Source: Pseudomonas laurentiana
Lineage (GTDB): Bacteria > Pseudomonadota > Gammaproteobacteria > Pseudomonadales > Pseudomonadaceae
Assembly: GCF_014648275.1 (NCBI RefSeq)
Contig: NZ_BMQU01000015.1
Location: forward strand, 1 to 64,000
Length of the DNA: 64,000 nt
Reading direction: 5' to 3'
The notes beneath the pieces are model-generated. The model was not told where the DNA came from. It saw only the letters and a program-made list of their open reading frames with translations, and did not search any database. Position 1 is the stretch's first letter. Every line of letters starts with the position of its first letter. The translations under genes were made by a program, and so were the position numbers. Shown here one piece after another: positions 7,564 to 16,334 of this stretch.

Positions 7564-8379
7564 ATGTTCAAAAAAACAGGATTGACCCTGGCCGTGCTGG
7601 GTGGGCTGGCTGCTTCGTTCAGTGCGTTGGCCCTGGAGCCATTGCGTGTGGCGGCGGACCCTGTGCCTCATGCGCAGATTCTTGCGTACGTTCAGAAAAT
7701 CGATCCGCAGTTGAACCTCAAGGTCATCGAAATTCCCAACGGTGTGAACTCCAATGAGTTGCTGGTGCATGGCGACGTGGACGCCAACTACTTCCAGCAT
7801 TTGCCCTATTTGAAGTCTCAGGAGCAGGCCCTTGGCGAAAAACTCGCGGTGGCGGCGACGGTGCATATCGAGCCGTTGGGGATCTACTCCCATCGCCACG
7901 AGCGCTTTGCCCAGGTGCCAGAACACGGCACGGTGGCCGTACCCAACAACGTTACCAACCTAAGTCGCGCGTTGTACCTGCTTCAGGACAATGGCCTGAT
8001 CACGCTCAAAGCGGGCTTCAACGACCCGGCCAGCGATCAGGCGACACCCAAGGACATTGCCGAGAACCCAAAGCAGCTCAGGATTCTCGAAATCGAGTCG
8101 CCGCAGATTCCCCGTGCGCTGGATGATGTAGACCTGGCGGTGATTAACGGTAATTACGCACTGGAAGCTGGCTTGGTGCCGGCCAAGGACGCGCTGGGCC
8201 TGGAAAAAGCCGAGCACAACCCCTACGCCAATATCCTGGTGACGACGCCAGGGCTGGAGAACGACCCGCGCATCAAGCAATTGGCCAAAGACTTGAGTTC
8301 ACCTCAGGTCGCCAGGTTCATTACGGATAATTTCTCGGGCTCGGTGATCCCGGTTACGGTGGCGGACAGCAAGCCATGA
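7564..8379 (+). CDS. metQ: MetQ/NlpA-family substrate-binding protein
   Basis: 271 residues from the second ATG, which has AAGGA at 8 nt; the ATG at 7558 sits only 2 nt from that site. A signal peptide ([20 protein letters not shown], cleavage near ALALE) precedes the NlpA fold with the typical opening [14 protein letters not shown], then [13 protein letters not shown] and [14 protein letters not shown]. No lipobox cysteine, so a soluble periplasmic protein. The family binds D/L-methionine or related compounds. Linked by overlap to metN and metI; the upstream oxygenase hints at a substrate other than methionine. Confidence 0.9.
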   Translation: MFKKTGLTLAVLGGLAASFSALALEPLRVAADPVPHAQILAYVQKIDPQLNLKVIEIPNGVNSNELLVHGDVDANYFQHLPYLKSQEQALGEKLAVAATVHIEPLGIYSHRHERFAQVPEHGTVAVPNNVTNLSRALYLLQDNGLITLKAGFNDPASDQATPKDIAENPKQLRILEIESPQIPRALDDVDLAVINGNYALEAGLVPAKDALGLEKAEHNPYANILVTTPGLENDPRIKQLAKDLSSPQVARFITDNFSGSVIPVTVADSKP

Positions 8380-9356
8380 TCGTCATCGAGCACGTGAGCA
8401 AAACCTACGCATCAGCGCAGGCACCTGCGCTGGACCAGGTTTCCCTGAGCATCCCCGATGGCGCGATCTATGGGATCCTTGGGCGCAGCGGTGCGGGTAA
8501 ATCGACGCTGCTGCGTTGTCTCAATTTGCTCGAACGTCCCAGCTCCGGTCGCATCATGTTGGACGGTGAAGACCTGACAGCCCTGTCTGACAGTGAGCTT
8601 CGCCAGCAACGCCAGCGCATCGGCATGATCTTTCAGGGTTTTAACCTGCTGCACTCGCGCAACGTTTTCGACAACATCGCTGTACCTCTGGAAATTGCCC
8701 GCGTCAGTAGCGCGCAGCGGCATGCGCGAGTCCGGGAGTTGCTGGATCTGGTGGGGCTGAGTGATAAAGCACAGGCGTTCCCTTCCCAGTTGTCCGGTGG
8801 GCAAAAGCAGCGGGTGGGCATTGCTCGGGCGTTGGCGGCGCGACCGGCGTATCTGCTGTCGGACGAAGCCACCAGCGCGCTCGACCCGGAGACCACCGCT
8901 TCAATTCTTGAGCTGCTGCGCACCATCAATCGTCAGTTGGGGTTGACCATTGTGCTGATTACCCATGAGCTGGACGTGGTCAAGTCCATTTGTGATCACG
9001 CCGCTTCACTGGCACATGGCCGGTTGGTCGAGGCGGGACCGATCGCACACTTGTTGGCCAACCCGGAATCAGCACTCGGACGTTCACTGCTGCCGGGTTA
9101 CAGCATGCCTTTCGGCGAGGAGTCCCAGGCCTTGGACCTGAGCTTTTTCGACTCGCTTCTGGCCACGCCTGTGCTCAATGCGTTGGCGGTACAACAGGGG
9201 GTGGAGGTGAACGTGCTGGCCAGCGGTGTCGCGTCGATCGGTGGGCGACAGGTCGGGCGTTTACGTGTGGCCTTGCGGCCGCCACGTGATGAGCTGAAGT
9301 TGGCTCAGGTGGTAGCTTTTCTCAAACAGCGCGGCGTCAGGGTAGAGCGCTCATGA
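8376..9356 (+). CDS. metN: MetN-type ABC transporter ATPase
   Basis: 326 residues, overlapping metQ by 4 nt (ATGA). Walker [10 protein letters not shown] (36-44), Q-loop [10 protein letters not shown], signature LSGGQKQR, Walker [14 protein letters not shown] and the H-loop ITHELD are all present. The C-terminal ~80 residues form the NIL domain that lets methionine inhibit the transporter from the cytoplasm. One slight deviation: LLSDEA replaces the usual LLCDEA before the catalytic glutamate. Powers uptake through MetI. Confidence 0.93.
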   Translation: MIVIEHVSKTYASAQAPALDQVSLSIPDGAIYGILGRSGAGKSTLLRCLNLLERPSSGRIMLDGEDLTALSDSELRQQRQRIGMIFQGFNLLHSRNVFDNIAVPLEIARVSSAQRHARVRELLDLVGLSDKAQAFPSQLSGGQKQRVGIARALAARPAYLLSDEATSALDPETTASILELLRTINRQLGLTIVLITHELDVVKSICDHAASLAHGRLVEAGPIAHLLANPESALGRSLLPGYSMPFGEESQALDLSFFDSLLATPVLNALAVQQGVEVNVLASGVASIGGRQVGRLRVALRPPRDELKLAQVVAFLKQRGVRVERS

Positions 9357-10024
9357 ATCGTCTTACTGGCTGGAACGAGATTCTTCAACTGGTACTCAAT
9401 GCGACGGGCGAAACCGTGTACATGGTCATGCTGGCAGGGTTCTTTACCCTGCTGATTGGCCTGCCCCTCGGTGTGTTGCTGTTCATCAGCCGCAGCGCAG
9501 GCCTTTACCCGATGCCCAGGCTTAACAGTGGTCTGGGTGGCCTGGTCAATCTTGGCCGTTCGTTACCCTTTGTGGTGATGCTGATTGCCTTGATCCCTCT
9601 GACCAGGCTGGTGGTTGGCACAACCCTGGGCAGTACTGCTGCCGTTGTGCCGATCACTATCGGCGCTTTTCCATTCTTTGCCCGAATCGTCGAGAACGCT
9701 CTGGATGAAGTCGACAAGGGCCGTATTGAAGCCATCCTTGCCATGGGCGGTAACATTCGCCACGTGATTCTCAAGGTCTTGCTGCCCGAAGCGCTGCCCG
9801 CGTTGGTGGCGGGCGTCACCCTGACCCTGGTCATGCTGATCGGATTTTCATCCATGGCCGGAGTCATCGGTGGCGGTGGGCTAGGGGACCTGGCGATTCG
9901 TTACGGTTACCAGCGCTTCAACAATCAGGTGATGGTGGCGACGGTGGTGGTGCTGGTGATGCTCGTCCAGAGCGTACAAAGCCTGGGTGATCGGCTGGTA
10001 CGTTCCCTGGCCCACCGACGCTGA
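9353..10024 (+). CDS. metI: MetI-type ABC transporter permease
   Basis: 223 residues, overlapping metN by 4 nt. Five hydrophobic segments and the coupling motif [20 protein letters not shown], with [18 protein letters not shown] near the end, are characteristic of MetI. It forms the dimeric inner-membrane channel. Last gene of the oxygenase-metQNI run; the GNAT gene that follows is convergent, 15 bp away. A GC hairpin (CTGGGC/GCCCAG, about 10032-10047) lies between them but lacks a T run. Confidence 0.92.
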   Translation: MNRLTGWNEILQLVLNATGETVYMVMLAGFFTLLIGLPLGVLLFISRSAGLYPMPRLNSGLGGLVNLGRSLPFVVMLIALIPLTRLVVGTTLGSTAAVVPITIGAFPFFARIVENALDEVDKGRIEAILAMGGNIRHVILKVLLPEALPALVAGVTLTLVMLIGFSSMAGVIGGGGLGDLAIRYGYQRFNNQVMVATVVVLVMLVQSVQSLGDRLVRSLAHRR

Positions 10025-10039
10025 TGCACCGCCTGGGCG

Positions 10040-10480
10040 TTAGCCCAGACGCTTCACAAAGTGATGGCAGGCAATTTGATAATGGCGCTGCATGTAGAGT
10101 CGATGGGCAGCCCCCCTGTCTGCACCGACCCCGGAGTCAAGGTGAACGGCCGAACAACCCAAGCGTTCGGCTTCCGCCTCTACCCAGGCAAGCAGCGCTG
10201 ACCCGAAACCTTTCCCGCGCCACTGAGGAAGTGTCGCAATATCGACGACGTAAAGCGATTTTCCCATCCAGAGAGAATGCTGGATGCGATAACCCAGTAC
10301 ACAGACGGCATCAGGCGATTCCTCTGTCCAAACGCCGATCAGGTTGTAACCGTTTGGGCGAAGAAACTCATCGACCTGGGTGACAATGTCAGTTGGCGTG
10401 TATCGTGGCCATAACTCACATAAGGCCGCAGCGGCCAAACCTGTTTCACGTGCATCTACGGTTTTGATTGTGAAGGACAT
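10040..10480 (-). CDS. GNAT-family N-acetyltransferase
   Basis: 146 residues, GGAG 6 nt before ATG. Acetyl-CoA motif A is clear: VVDIATLPQWRGKGFGSALL with the Q/RxxGxG/A pattern, followed by the helix AWVEAEAERLGCSAVHLDSG and a terminal YMQRHYQIACHHFVKRL. The substrate (small amine, amino acid or protein N-terminus) cannot be deduced. It is transcribed away from the MocR gene and is not clearly linked to the transporter genes on its other side. Confidence 0.85.
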   Translation of the reverse strand: MSFTIKTVDARETGLAAAALCELWPRYTPTDIVTQVDEFLRPNGYNLIGVWTEESPDAVCVLGYRIQHSLWMGKSLYVVDIATLPQWRGKGFGSALLAWVEAEAERLGCSAVHLDSGVGADRGAAHRLYMQRHYQIACHHFVKRLG

Positions 10481-10537
10481 GAGTGTCTCCGTGGCTGTCC
10501 ATGCAATTTTACGCTTGTTTCTCAGACTGCCTGATTG

Positions 10538-11989
10538 CTAGCACTTGTAGTTTGCTTCAATCAGTCTCCCCTTGGCGGCGTGCACATGCTTGATCAGCAA
10601 CTTCTCCAGTTGCTCCCACAGTGCCGGTTCCGTACTGAAGGCGACGTTGAAGCGCATCCAGCCGGTGGCTTGTGAATCAACCATGAACAACTGCCCAGGG
10701 CCGAGCATGATGCCGTGTTTGAGCGCCTCGTCAACCAGTGCTGCGCTGTCGGCAATGGCCGGGTGGCGGGTCCAGATGTACATGCCTTCATCCGAGTCGA
10801 CGAACAATTCGAAACCCAGTCGGGTGAGCTGGCGGCTGACTTCCTGTTGGGCTTCGGACAGGCGCTGACGCAGGCGTTTGAGGTGTTTGCGCCAACGTCC
10901 ATCGGTAATTGCGGCATACACCACGCGTTCCATGACCTGCGAGGTCGTCAGGCCCGAGCGCATCTTCAGGTGCAGCAATTGCTGCATCAGTGTTGGGTTG
11001 GCCAGCATGTAGCCAACGCGTACGTTGGGCGAGATGCTTTTGGAGTAGCTGCCGACGTACACCACCTGTTGCAGGTGATCGAGGCTGGTCAGGCAGGGCA
11101 GGGGCTCGGCGATCATGTCGGCGTAGAGGTTGTTTTCCACAATGCGGAAGCCGTGCTGCGACGCCAGTTGCAGCAAGCGGTGCAATTGCACGAGAGGCGT
11201 GCGTGAGCAGGTCGGGCTGTGCAGGTGCGGCTGGGTGAAAAACAGCGTTGGGCGGTGGTGTGCCAGCAGCCGTTCGAGGTGATCCAGGTCGTAGCCGGCC
11301 GGGGTGCGTGGCACACCGATCAGGGTGGCACCCTGAAAGCGCAGGATGCTCATCAGGTTGGGGTAGCCGGGGTCGTCCACCAGCACAACATCGCCGGGTT
11401 GCACCAACGTGCGTACCGCCAGGTCCAGCGCCTGGCTGGCGCCATGGGTGAGCATCAGCTGGGTCGGCGGCACCACGATGCGCAGGTCTTGCTGTAGATT
11501 TTGCGCGGTGAGGGCGCGCAGCTCCAGCAGCCCCATCGGGTCGCCATAGCCACTGAGCTCCATCACGCTGCTGGCGACCTGGCGTAGACCGCGTCGCAGC
11601 CCGTCTTCAAACATCCAGTCGTTGGGTAGCCAGCCGCAGCCGGGTTTGAAGGCCAGTTGTCGGCTTTCAAAAATCTGCTGCAAGTACCACTCTGAGTTGA
11701 ATACGGGTTTGGTTGGGCGCGGTTTGCTGGCTTGTGCGTTGACTCGCTCGCTGGCCGAGCGGTTGACGAAGAAGCCCGCATTGCCGCGGCTGATCAGCAA
11801 ACCTTGGGCGACCAAGCGGTCGTAGGCTTCAACCACGGTAAACGTGCTGACGGAGTAGGTGGCGGCGAACGCGCGAATCGACGGTACTTTTGCGCCGGGT
11901 TTGAGGGTGTTGTTCTCGATCAACTCACGCAGCCCGTTGATGATCTGGTTGACCAGTGGGGGCGATGCGTCGGGTCGTAATTCAAGCAT
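10538..11989 (-). CDS. MocR/PdxR-type regulator (GntR winged helix + aminotransferase fold)
   Basis: 483 residues. The N-terminal GntR domain (about 1-75: LVNQIINGLRELIENNTLKP, AYDRLVAQGLL) is joined by a linker to a fold-type I aminotransferase domain. The PLP lysine lies in VGSYSKSISPNVRVGY, with the upstream DDPGYP and ENNLYAD motifs of the family. MocR proteins such as GabR use PLP-ligand adducts to sense GABA or other amines. Its divergent neighbour is a GABA-permease-like gene, so it probably controls that gene and itself from the shared 460-bp region. Confidence 0.88.
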   Translation of the reverse strand: MLELRPDASPPLVNQIINGLRELIENNTLKPGAKVPSIRAFAATYSVSTFTVVEAYDRLVAQGLLISRGNAGFFVNRSASERVNAQASKPRPTKPVFNSEWYLQQIFESRQLAFKPGCGWLPNDWMFEDGLRRGLRQVASSVMELSGYGDPMGLLELRALTAQNLQQDLRIVVPPTQLMLTHGASQALDLAVRTLVQPGDVVLVDDPGYPNLMSILRFQGATLIGVPRTPAGYDLDHLERLLAHHRPTLFFTQPHLHSPTCSRTPLVQLHRLLQLASQHGFRIVENNLYADMIAEPLPCLTSLDHLQQVVYVGSYSKSISPNVRVGYMLANPTLMQQLLHLKMRSGLTTSQVMERVVYAAITDGRWRKHLKRLRQRLSEAQQEVSRQLTRLGFELFVDSDEGMYIWTRHPAIADSAALVDEALKHGIMLGPGQLFMVDSQATGWMRFNVAFSTEPALWEQLEKLLIKHVHAAKGRLIEANYKC

Positions 11990-12449
11990 GGGGAAGCTGT
12001 GCCTTCAAATGAGCGTACCACCAAGCGCCTGCAGGAAAACGGAGTGTGCTGCATCGGCGACCTGTACAGTGCAGTGACGATTTGTGCGCGCTGTGCATGG
12101 CTCTTGGCGTCAGACATTTTTACATTAGGTGTCAGTTATCGCCAGACCAAAGCCGTTGAAGCTTCATGAACAATCACAATCTACCCGATGCTTTTCCGAC
12201 GGAGTGTGCTCCGTTCACGTCTTTTCCGCTGATGTCGTCGCCTGTTGGCGTCGTTCATCCGTCCCTTGCACCACACCTCAGGCCCAACGGACGAGCCTGA
12301 GCACGATAGCAACCCTGCCCAACGTGGCCGTTTGCCGGCTCGGGCACACCATCGTGCACACAATCAGACAGCTGATGCAGAGGTGAACGCGACGTTCGTC
12401 GTGCTTTCACGAGTTTCCTTAGATAAAAAGAACACGAGGTAGACTACTG
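11990..12449. promoter_or_regulatory. Divergent control region, MocR regulator / amino-acid permease
   Basis: 460 bp without a convincing gene. It separates the start of the MocR-type regulator (-) from the permease (+), so it should hold both promoters and the regulator's direct-repeat operators. I could not single out a repeat pair with confidence. Confidence 0.5.
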
Positions 12450-13871
12450 ATGGACGCAACATCCACATCCACTTCCACAGCGAAGGTGGAGCATGAGAGC
12501 AAGCTCAGTGCTTCGCTCAAATCGCGCCACCTGACCATGATGTCGATCGCCGGGGTCATCGGCGGCGCATTGTTCGTCGGCTCTGGCAGTGTGATCCACA
12601 GCGCTGGCCCGGCCGCCGTACTTGCCTATCTGGCCGGTGGCATCCTGGTGGTGCTGATCATGCGCATGCTTGGCGAAATGGCCACCTCTTCGCCTGACAC
12701 TGGCTCGTTTTCCACCTATGCCGAACGCGCCATTGGCCGTTGGGCCGGCTTTACCATCGGTTGGTTGTATTGGTGGTTCTGGGTCATCCTGATGGCGTGG
12801 GAAGCCTATGTCGCGGGCAAGATCCTGCATGGCTGGTTCCCCTCGGTCAGCGTCAACGTATTCACCTTGATCGCTACCCTGACGCTGATTTGCATCAACT
12901 TCTTCAACGTCAAGCACTACGGTGAGTTTGAGTTCTGGTTCGCCCTGATAAAGGTGGTGGCCATTGTCTGCTTCCTTGTGGTCTGTGGCATGGCCGTGCT
13001 CAATTTGTGGCCGACCGGTGAAGTGCATGGCATCAGTAACCTGACAGCGGTAGAAGGCTTCATGCCCAACGGCATTGAGTCGGTTGTGGTGGCCATGCTT
13101 GGGGTGATGTTCGCCTTCCTTGGCGCCGAAATCGTGACCATCGCTGCGGCCGAGTCAAAAAACCCTTCCGAGCAGATCGTCAAGGCGACCAACTCGGTGG
13201 TTTGGCGCGTATGCCTGTTCTACATCGGCTCGATCTTCCTGATCGTAGCTCTGGTACCGTGGAACGACCCACTGTTGGGGCAGTCGGGCTATGGTTCCTA
13301 CCGTCGTACGCTCGAACTGTTGGGTATCCCAGGCGCTGAGATGGTGATGAACTTCGTGGTTCTGACCTCGGTGAGCAGTTGCATGATTTCGGCGCACTAC
13401 ACGGCCTCGCGCATGCTGTTCTCCCTGTCCGCCCGTGGTGATGCGCCAGCGATCTTCAAGATGACCCGTGCCGGCAGCGGTGTACCGGTCTTCTCGATTC
13501 TCGGTTCGTGCTCGGTGGCTGTGTTTGTTGCCTTGATCAACTTCAGCGACACCCTGCGACCCAAGGATGTGCTGGACGTGTTGATGAACACCACAGGCAT
13601 GATCGCCATGCTGGTTTACCTGGTGATTGCATTCTCGCAACTGAAAATGCGTCGCAAACTGGAAGCTGAAGGCAAGCCGATTCGTCTGAAAATGTGGCTG
13701 TTCCCTTGGCTGACCTACCTGGTGATTGCGTTCATCATCGCTTGCCTTGTGACCATGGCTTTCGTCGATGAGTATCAGGTACTGGTGATTTCCACTGGCA
13801 TCGCGTCCATTATCGTGGCGCTGATGGGTGTGTTCGTGCACCAGCGCGCACTGAAGAACAAGGCCGCCTGA
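12450..13871 (+). CDS. gabP: APC-family amino-acid permease, GABA permease-like
   Basis: 473 residues with about 12 hydrophobic segments. The first helix reads SIAGVIGGALFVGSGSVIHS, followed by GPAAVLAYLAGGILVVLIMR and LGEMATSSPDTGSFSTYAER, diagnostic of the AAT subfamily (GabP, AroP, ProY type). The closest pattern I recognise is GabP, an inner-membrane proton-coupled GABA importer. Another amino acid is possible, so the symbol is provisional. Divergent from a MocR-type regulator, which fits GABA control. GAGG lies about 10 nt before ATG. Confidence 0.75.
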   Translation: MDATSTSTSTAKVEHESKLSASLKSRHLTMMSIAGVIGGALFVGSGSVIHSAGPAAVLAYLAGGILVVLIMRMLGEMATSSPDTGSFSTYAERAIGRWAGFTIGWLYWWFWVILMAWEAYVAGKILHGWFPSVSVNVFTLIATLTLICINFFNVKHYGEFEFWFALIKVVAIVCFLVVCGMAVLNLWPTGEVHGISNLTAVEGFMPNGIESVVVAMLGVMFAFLGAEIVTIAAAESKNPSEQIVKATNSVVWRVCLFYIGSIFLIVALVPWNDPLLGQSGYGSYRRTLELLGIPGAEMVMNFVVLTSVSSCMISAHYTASRMLFSLSARGDAPAIFKMTRAGSGVPVFSILGSCSVAVFVALINFSDTLRPKDVLDVLMNTTGMIAMLVYLVIAFSQLKMRRKLEAEGKPIRLKMWLFPWLTYLVIAFIIACLVTMAFVDEYQVLVISTGIASIIVALMGVFVHQRALKNKAA

Positions 13872-13885
13872 GGCCACCTCCCTTC

Positions 13886-13977
13886 CTGGGCGACTCCCGT
13901 TCGCCCAGACCCGCACCTGGCGTCCTGCCAGGTGCAGTGTGCAACCGGTGCCGGTTAGTTGTTCCAGGCACCGGTTG
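13886..13977. repeat. Three consecutive perfect hairpins downstream of the permease
   Basis: Three separate perfect inverted repeats lie end to end: CTGGGCGA/TCGCCCAG (13886-13908, 7-nt loop), CACCTGGC/GCCAGGTG (13914-13934, 5-nt loop) and CAACCGGTGCC/GGCACCGGTTG (13942-13977, 14-nt loop). None has a T run, so they are not classic terminators. They may stabilise the permease mRNA 3' end, stop transcription with Rho, or be REP-like elements. Confidence 0.7.
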
Positions 13978-14187
13978 ACGCCAACCCGGTAGGGTCAGGC
14001 GAATCAAAGCCCTGCGCACCTCGGATTTGCAATGACGTTATTTTGACGAAATTGCCTGTGACCTATAGAGACTTATTATGGTACCGAGCCATTGACGTAG
14101 TGGCGATGTGCTCATAAGCTCAGTTCATGCGCCAATGATTCCAACGTACGATAAAAATAATGATTCTCCTTGCGGCGGGGGGCGGAT

Positions 14188-14364
14188 ATGCGCGCGACAC
14201 TTTTCATTATATTTATTTTTTTATTGGTTATCTTGGGGGGTGCAGTCGGTACGGCTGGCGCTTACATTAATCATGCAAGTGCCGTCCCGATTCATACTGT
14301 CGCATGGCTGTTTTTTTCTGCGCTGATTGGTTTTATTGTTGTTGCCAGTCGGCGAAAGCTATAG
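14188..14364 (+). CDS. Small membrane protein (two helices)
   Basis: 58 residues from the ATG that follows a G-rich stretch (GGGGGGCGGAT). A first helix (LFIIFIFLLVILGGAVGTAG), a short loop and a second helix (VAWLFFSALIGFIVVA) end in a basic SRRKL tail. It stands about 250 bp before the exopolysaccharide operon and could be its first, leader-like gene. No family recognised. An earlier in-frame start adds only MRRGAD. Confidence 0.5.
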   Translation: MRATLFIIFIFLLVILGGAVGTAGAYINHASAVPIHTVAWLFFSALIGFIVVASRRKL

Positions 14365-14543
14365 CAGGTTTTTGGGGGATGTCCGGTCGTGTAATGGCAA
14401 TTGATTTTTAAGGATCAATGGTTTTTACAACATCCGGTAAACAGAGCGAGCCAGGGTGAGGGTGTTTGGCAATTGTTCAACTGGTTTTTGTTGTTGGTTG
14501 AATTGCCTCAGTTGATTGTGGCATAGCCAGATCCGGCGCCAAT

Positions 14544-14570
14544 GAAAACGGGACGGTCCGTCTTGTTTTC
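14544..14570 (+). promoter_or_regulatory. Leader hairpin before the exopolysaccharide operon
   Basis: A 12-bp stem (GAAAACGGGACG against CGTCTTGTTTTC, two G-U pairs) with a 3-nt loop, 41 nt before the export gene start. It has no downstream T run, so an mRNA-stability or pausing element is more likely than a terminator. Confidence 0.45.
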
Positions 14571-14611
14571 AGCAAGGCTCTTTGAATGGCCACTTGGCCA
14601 GAGGGGTCCCT

Positions 14612-15169
14612 ATGTTGCGTTTGTTGTTTTCTGTGCTTTGGGTACTGGTCGTCTGGTCGGGTGCCAGCAGTGCCGATGAAAGAAACGTGGATTACCGTCT
14701 AAGCCCTGGTGATGTGATTTTGGTTTCTGTCTGGCAGGAAGAAAATCTACGTCAGGAGGTTCATGTGCTTCCCGACGGCAGCATTACCTTTCCCTTGGCT
14801 GGACGAATCGAAGTTGCGGGGCTTGATACCACCACTGTCGAGCAGAGAATCTCTGCAAAACTAGAAAAATTCCTTCCTGATCCGAACGTAAGCGTCGTCG
14901 TCACGAGCATTGCAGGCAACCTTGTGTACGTGCAGGGTAAGGTGCTCAAGCCCGGCCCAGTGCTGATGGCCGGCCCGACGGCAGTGCTGCAGGCGTTGAG
15001 CATGTCGGGCGGGCTCGACAAGTTCGCGGATGAGGATGCCATCAAAGTCATTCGACGCAAGGGGAGTACGCAAGAGATACTGCCCGTCCGCTACAGAGAT
15101 TTGACTTCTGGGCGTGACCTGTCTACCAATTTCCAACTTCAGGCTGGCGATACGCTGGTTGTACCCTAA
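14612..15169 (+). CDS. Wza-type polysaccharide export protein
   Basis: 185 residues from the ATG preceded by GAGGGG; a start 10 codons upstream lacks this site. A signal peptide (MLRLLFSVLWVLVVWSGASS, no lipobox cysteine) is followed by the poly-export domain (VDYRLSPGDVILVSVWQEEN, VLPDGSITFPLAGRIEVAGL) and one SLBB repeat (VYVQGKVLKPGPVLMAGPTA). It should form or line the periplasmic/outer-membrane exit channel. It is short and not obviously lipidated, like the exopolysaccharide XrtA-associated export proteins. First gene of a four-gene export operon. Confidence 0.88.
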   Translation: MLRLLFSVLWVLVVWSGASSADERNVDYRLSPGDVILVSVWQEENLRQEVHVLPDGSITFPLAGRIEVAGLDTTTVEQRISAKLEKFLPDPNVSVVVTSIAGNLVYVQGKVLKPGPVLMAGPTAVLQALSMSGGLDKFADEDAIKVIRRKGSTQEILPVRYRDLTSGRDLSTNFQLQAGDTLVVP

Positions 15170-15195
15170 CCTTGTAAGATTTTTAAGGCTTATTT

Positions 15196-16314
15196 GTGTC
15201 TATGTTGCGAGCAACAGGAGTTGCGACGGTAATCATGGCCTTGCCGTACCCAGGTATGGCCCATGCGTCCAATTGGCAAACAGCGGTAGCGTTACCCATG
15301 ACCGTCGAGCATGACAGCAACCCACGACTCGATACGAGCGGTGTGAAGGCGGTGACGCGTACGATCATTGCGCCCGATTACAACCTCGTGGGGACGTATG
15401 GCCGTGATCAGTTCAAGTTTGGTCTTGGCGTCAGTGTGGAGCACTCGTCTGACACGTCCGTAATCAAGGATCGCGAAGACCCGAATCTGCAGTTGGGCTG
15501 GCAGCGCGAAACCGAAAAGGGCAGTTATGGGCTGGCGGCCAGGTATGTCGAGAGTTCGACGCTTTCCAGTGTGGTTGAGAAAACCGGCGTGGTGGTCGCA
15601 ACCGATGGCACTCAAAAGCTCTATTCGTTGGCAGGGAACTGGAGTTCGGCCCTCAGCGAAAGGAGCACCCTGTCTAACGAAACCGGGTACACAAGTGTCC
15701 ATTACGACATTAATTCGCTGATCAACTATAACGAACTTTCCAACCGCTTGGTCTGGCGTTACGCCTGGAGTGAGCGCGCGGAGCCTTTCCTGCGGTTTGA
15801 CGTAACACGTTATGAGCCGGAAAAAGGATTTGCCGTTGCGTCTTCAAATAGCTACACCCCCACGGCCGGCGTGAAGTATCAGTTTTCAGAGCGGCTTGAG
15901 GGCACCGTGCATGCGGGGGTCAATCAAGTCTCCGGTACGAATGGCGGCTCTAGTGGGCAAGGTGGTGTTGAGGTTCGTTACCGGGGAGCGCGCGTCGATT
16001 CAAGCCTTGATGTCAGTCGCAGTAGCGTCGCCAGCGGGCAGGGCGGTTTTGCCGAGATCGACCAAGTGCAGGGTAGATGGAGTTATGCCGTTGACGAGAT
16101 CAGCCGACTCGGCGTTGATGCGTCATGGCAAGACAGTAAAGGGCAAACACCTAATACCTTGCGCAAGTACGATGCCTGGTTTAGTCGAGAACTCTCGCCT
16201 TTTTGGATTGTGCGCCTATCCTTGATGTACAAAGAACGCCAGCAAGATGGATTACCCGATGCCAGTGGCGAAGTGTTTGGTTTAACCCTGGCCTATAGTC
16301 ATCCCGATTTCTGA
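15196..16314 (+). CDS. Outer-membrane beta-barrel protein of the exopolysaccharide operon
   Basis: 372 residues. GTG at 15196 is preferred because AAGG lies 7 nt upstream; the ATG two codons on would be 13 nt away. A signal peptide ends near MAHASNW. The rest is alternating polar/hydrophobic strands (QFKFGLGVSVEHSS, YGLAARYVESSTL) ending in FGLTLAYSHPDF, with a terminal phenylalanine typical of Bam-inserted barrels. It resembles the PEP-CTERM-locus outer-membrane family next to Wza-like proteins, and probably serves as the polymer's outer-membrane pore. Confidence 0.75.
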   Translation: MSMLRATGVATVIMALPYPGMAHASNWQTAVALPMTVEHDSNPRLDTSGVKAVTRTIIAPDYNLVGTYGRDQFKFGLGVSVEHSSDTSVIKDREDPNLQLGWQRETEKGSYGLAARYVESSTLSSVVEKTGVVVATDGTQKLYSLAGNWSSALSERSTLSNETGYTSVHYDINSLINYNELSNRLVWRYAWSERAEPFLRFDVTRYEPEKGFAVASSNSYTPTAGVKYQFSERLEGTVHAGVNQVSGTNGGSSGQGGVEVRYRGARVDSSLDVSRSSVASGQGGFAEIDQVQGRWSYAVDEISRLGVDASWQDSKGQTPNTLRKYDAWFSRELSPFWIVRLSLMYKERQQDGLPDASGEVFGLTLAYSHPDF

Positions 16315-16334
16315 ATTTCAGCGGTGTGGTGATT

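Noticed and set aside
10029-10047. Terminator between metI and the GNAT gene
   Set aside because: A GC stem is present but no T run; it may only be a chance palindrome over the stop codons.
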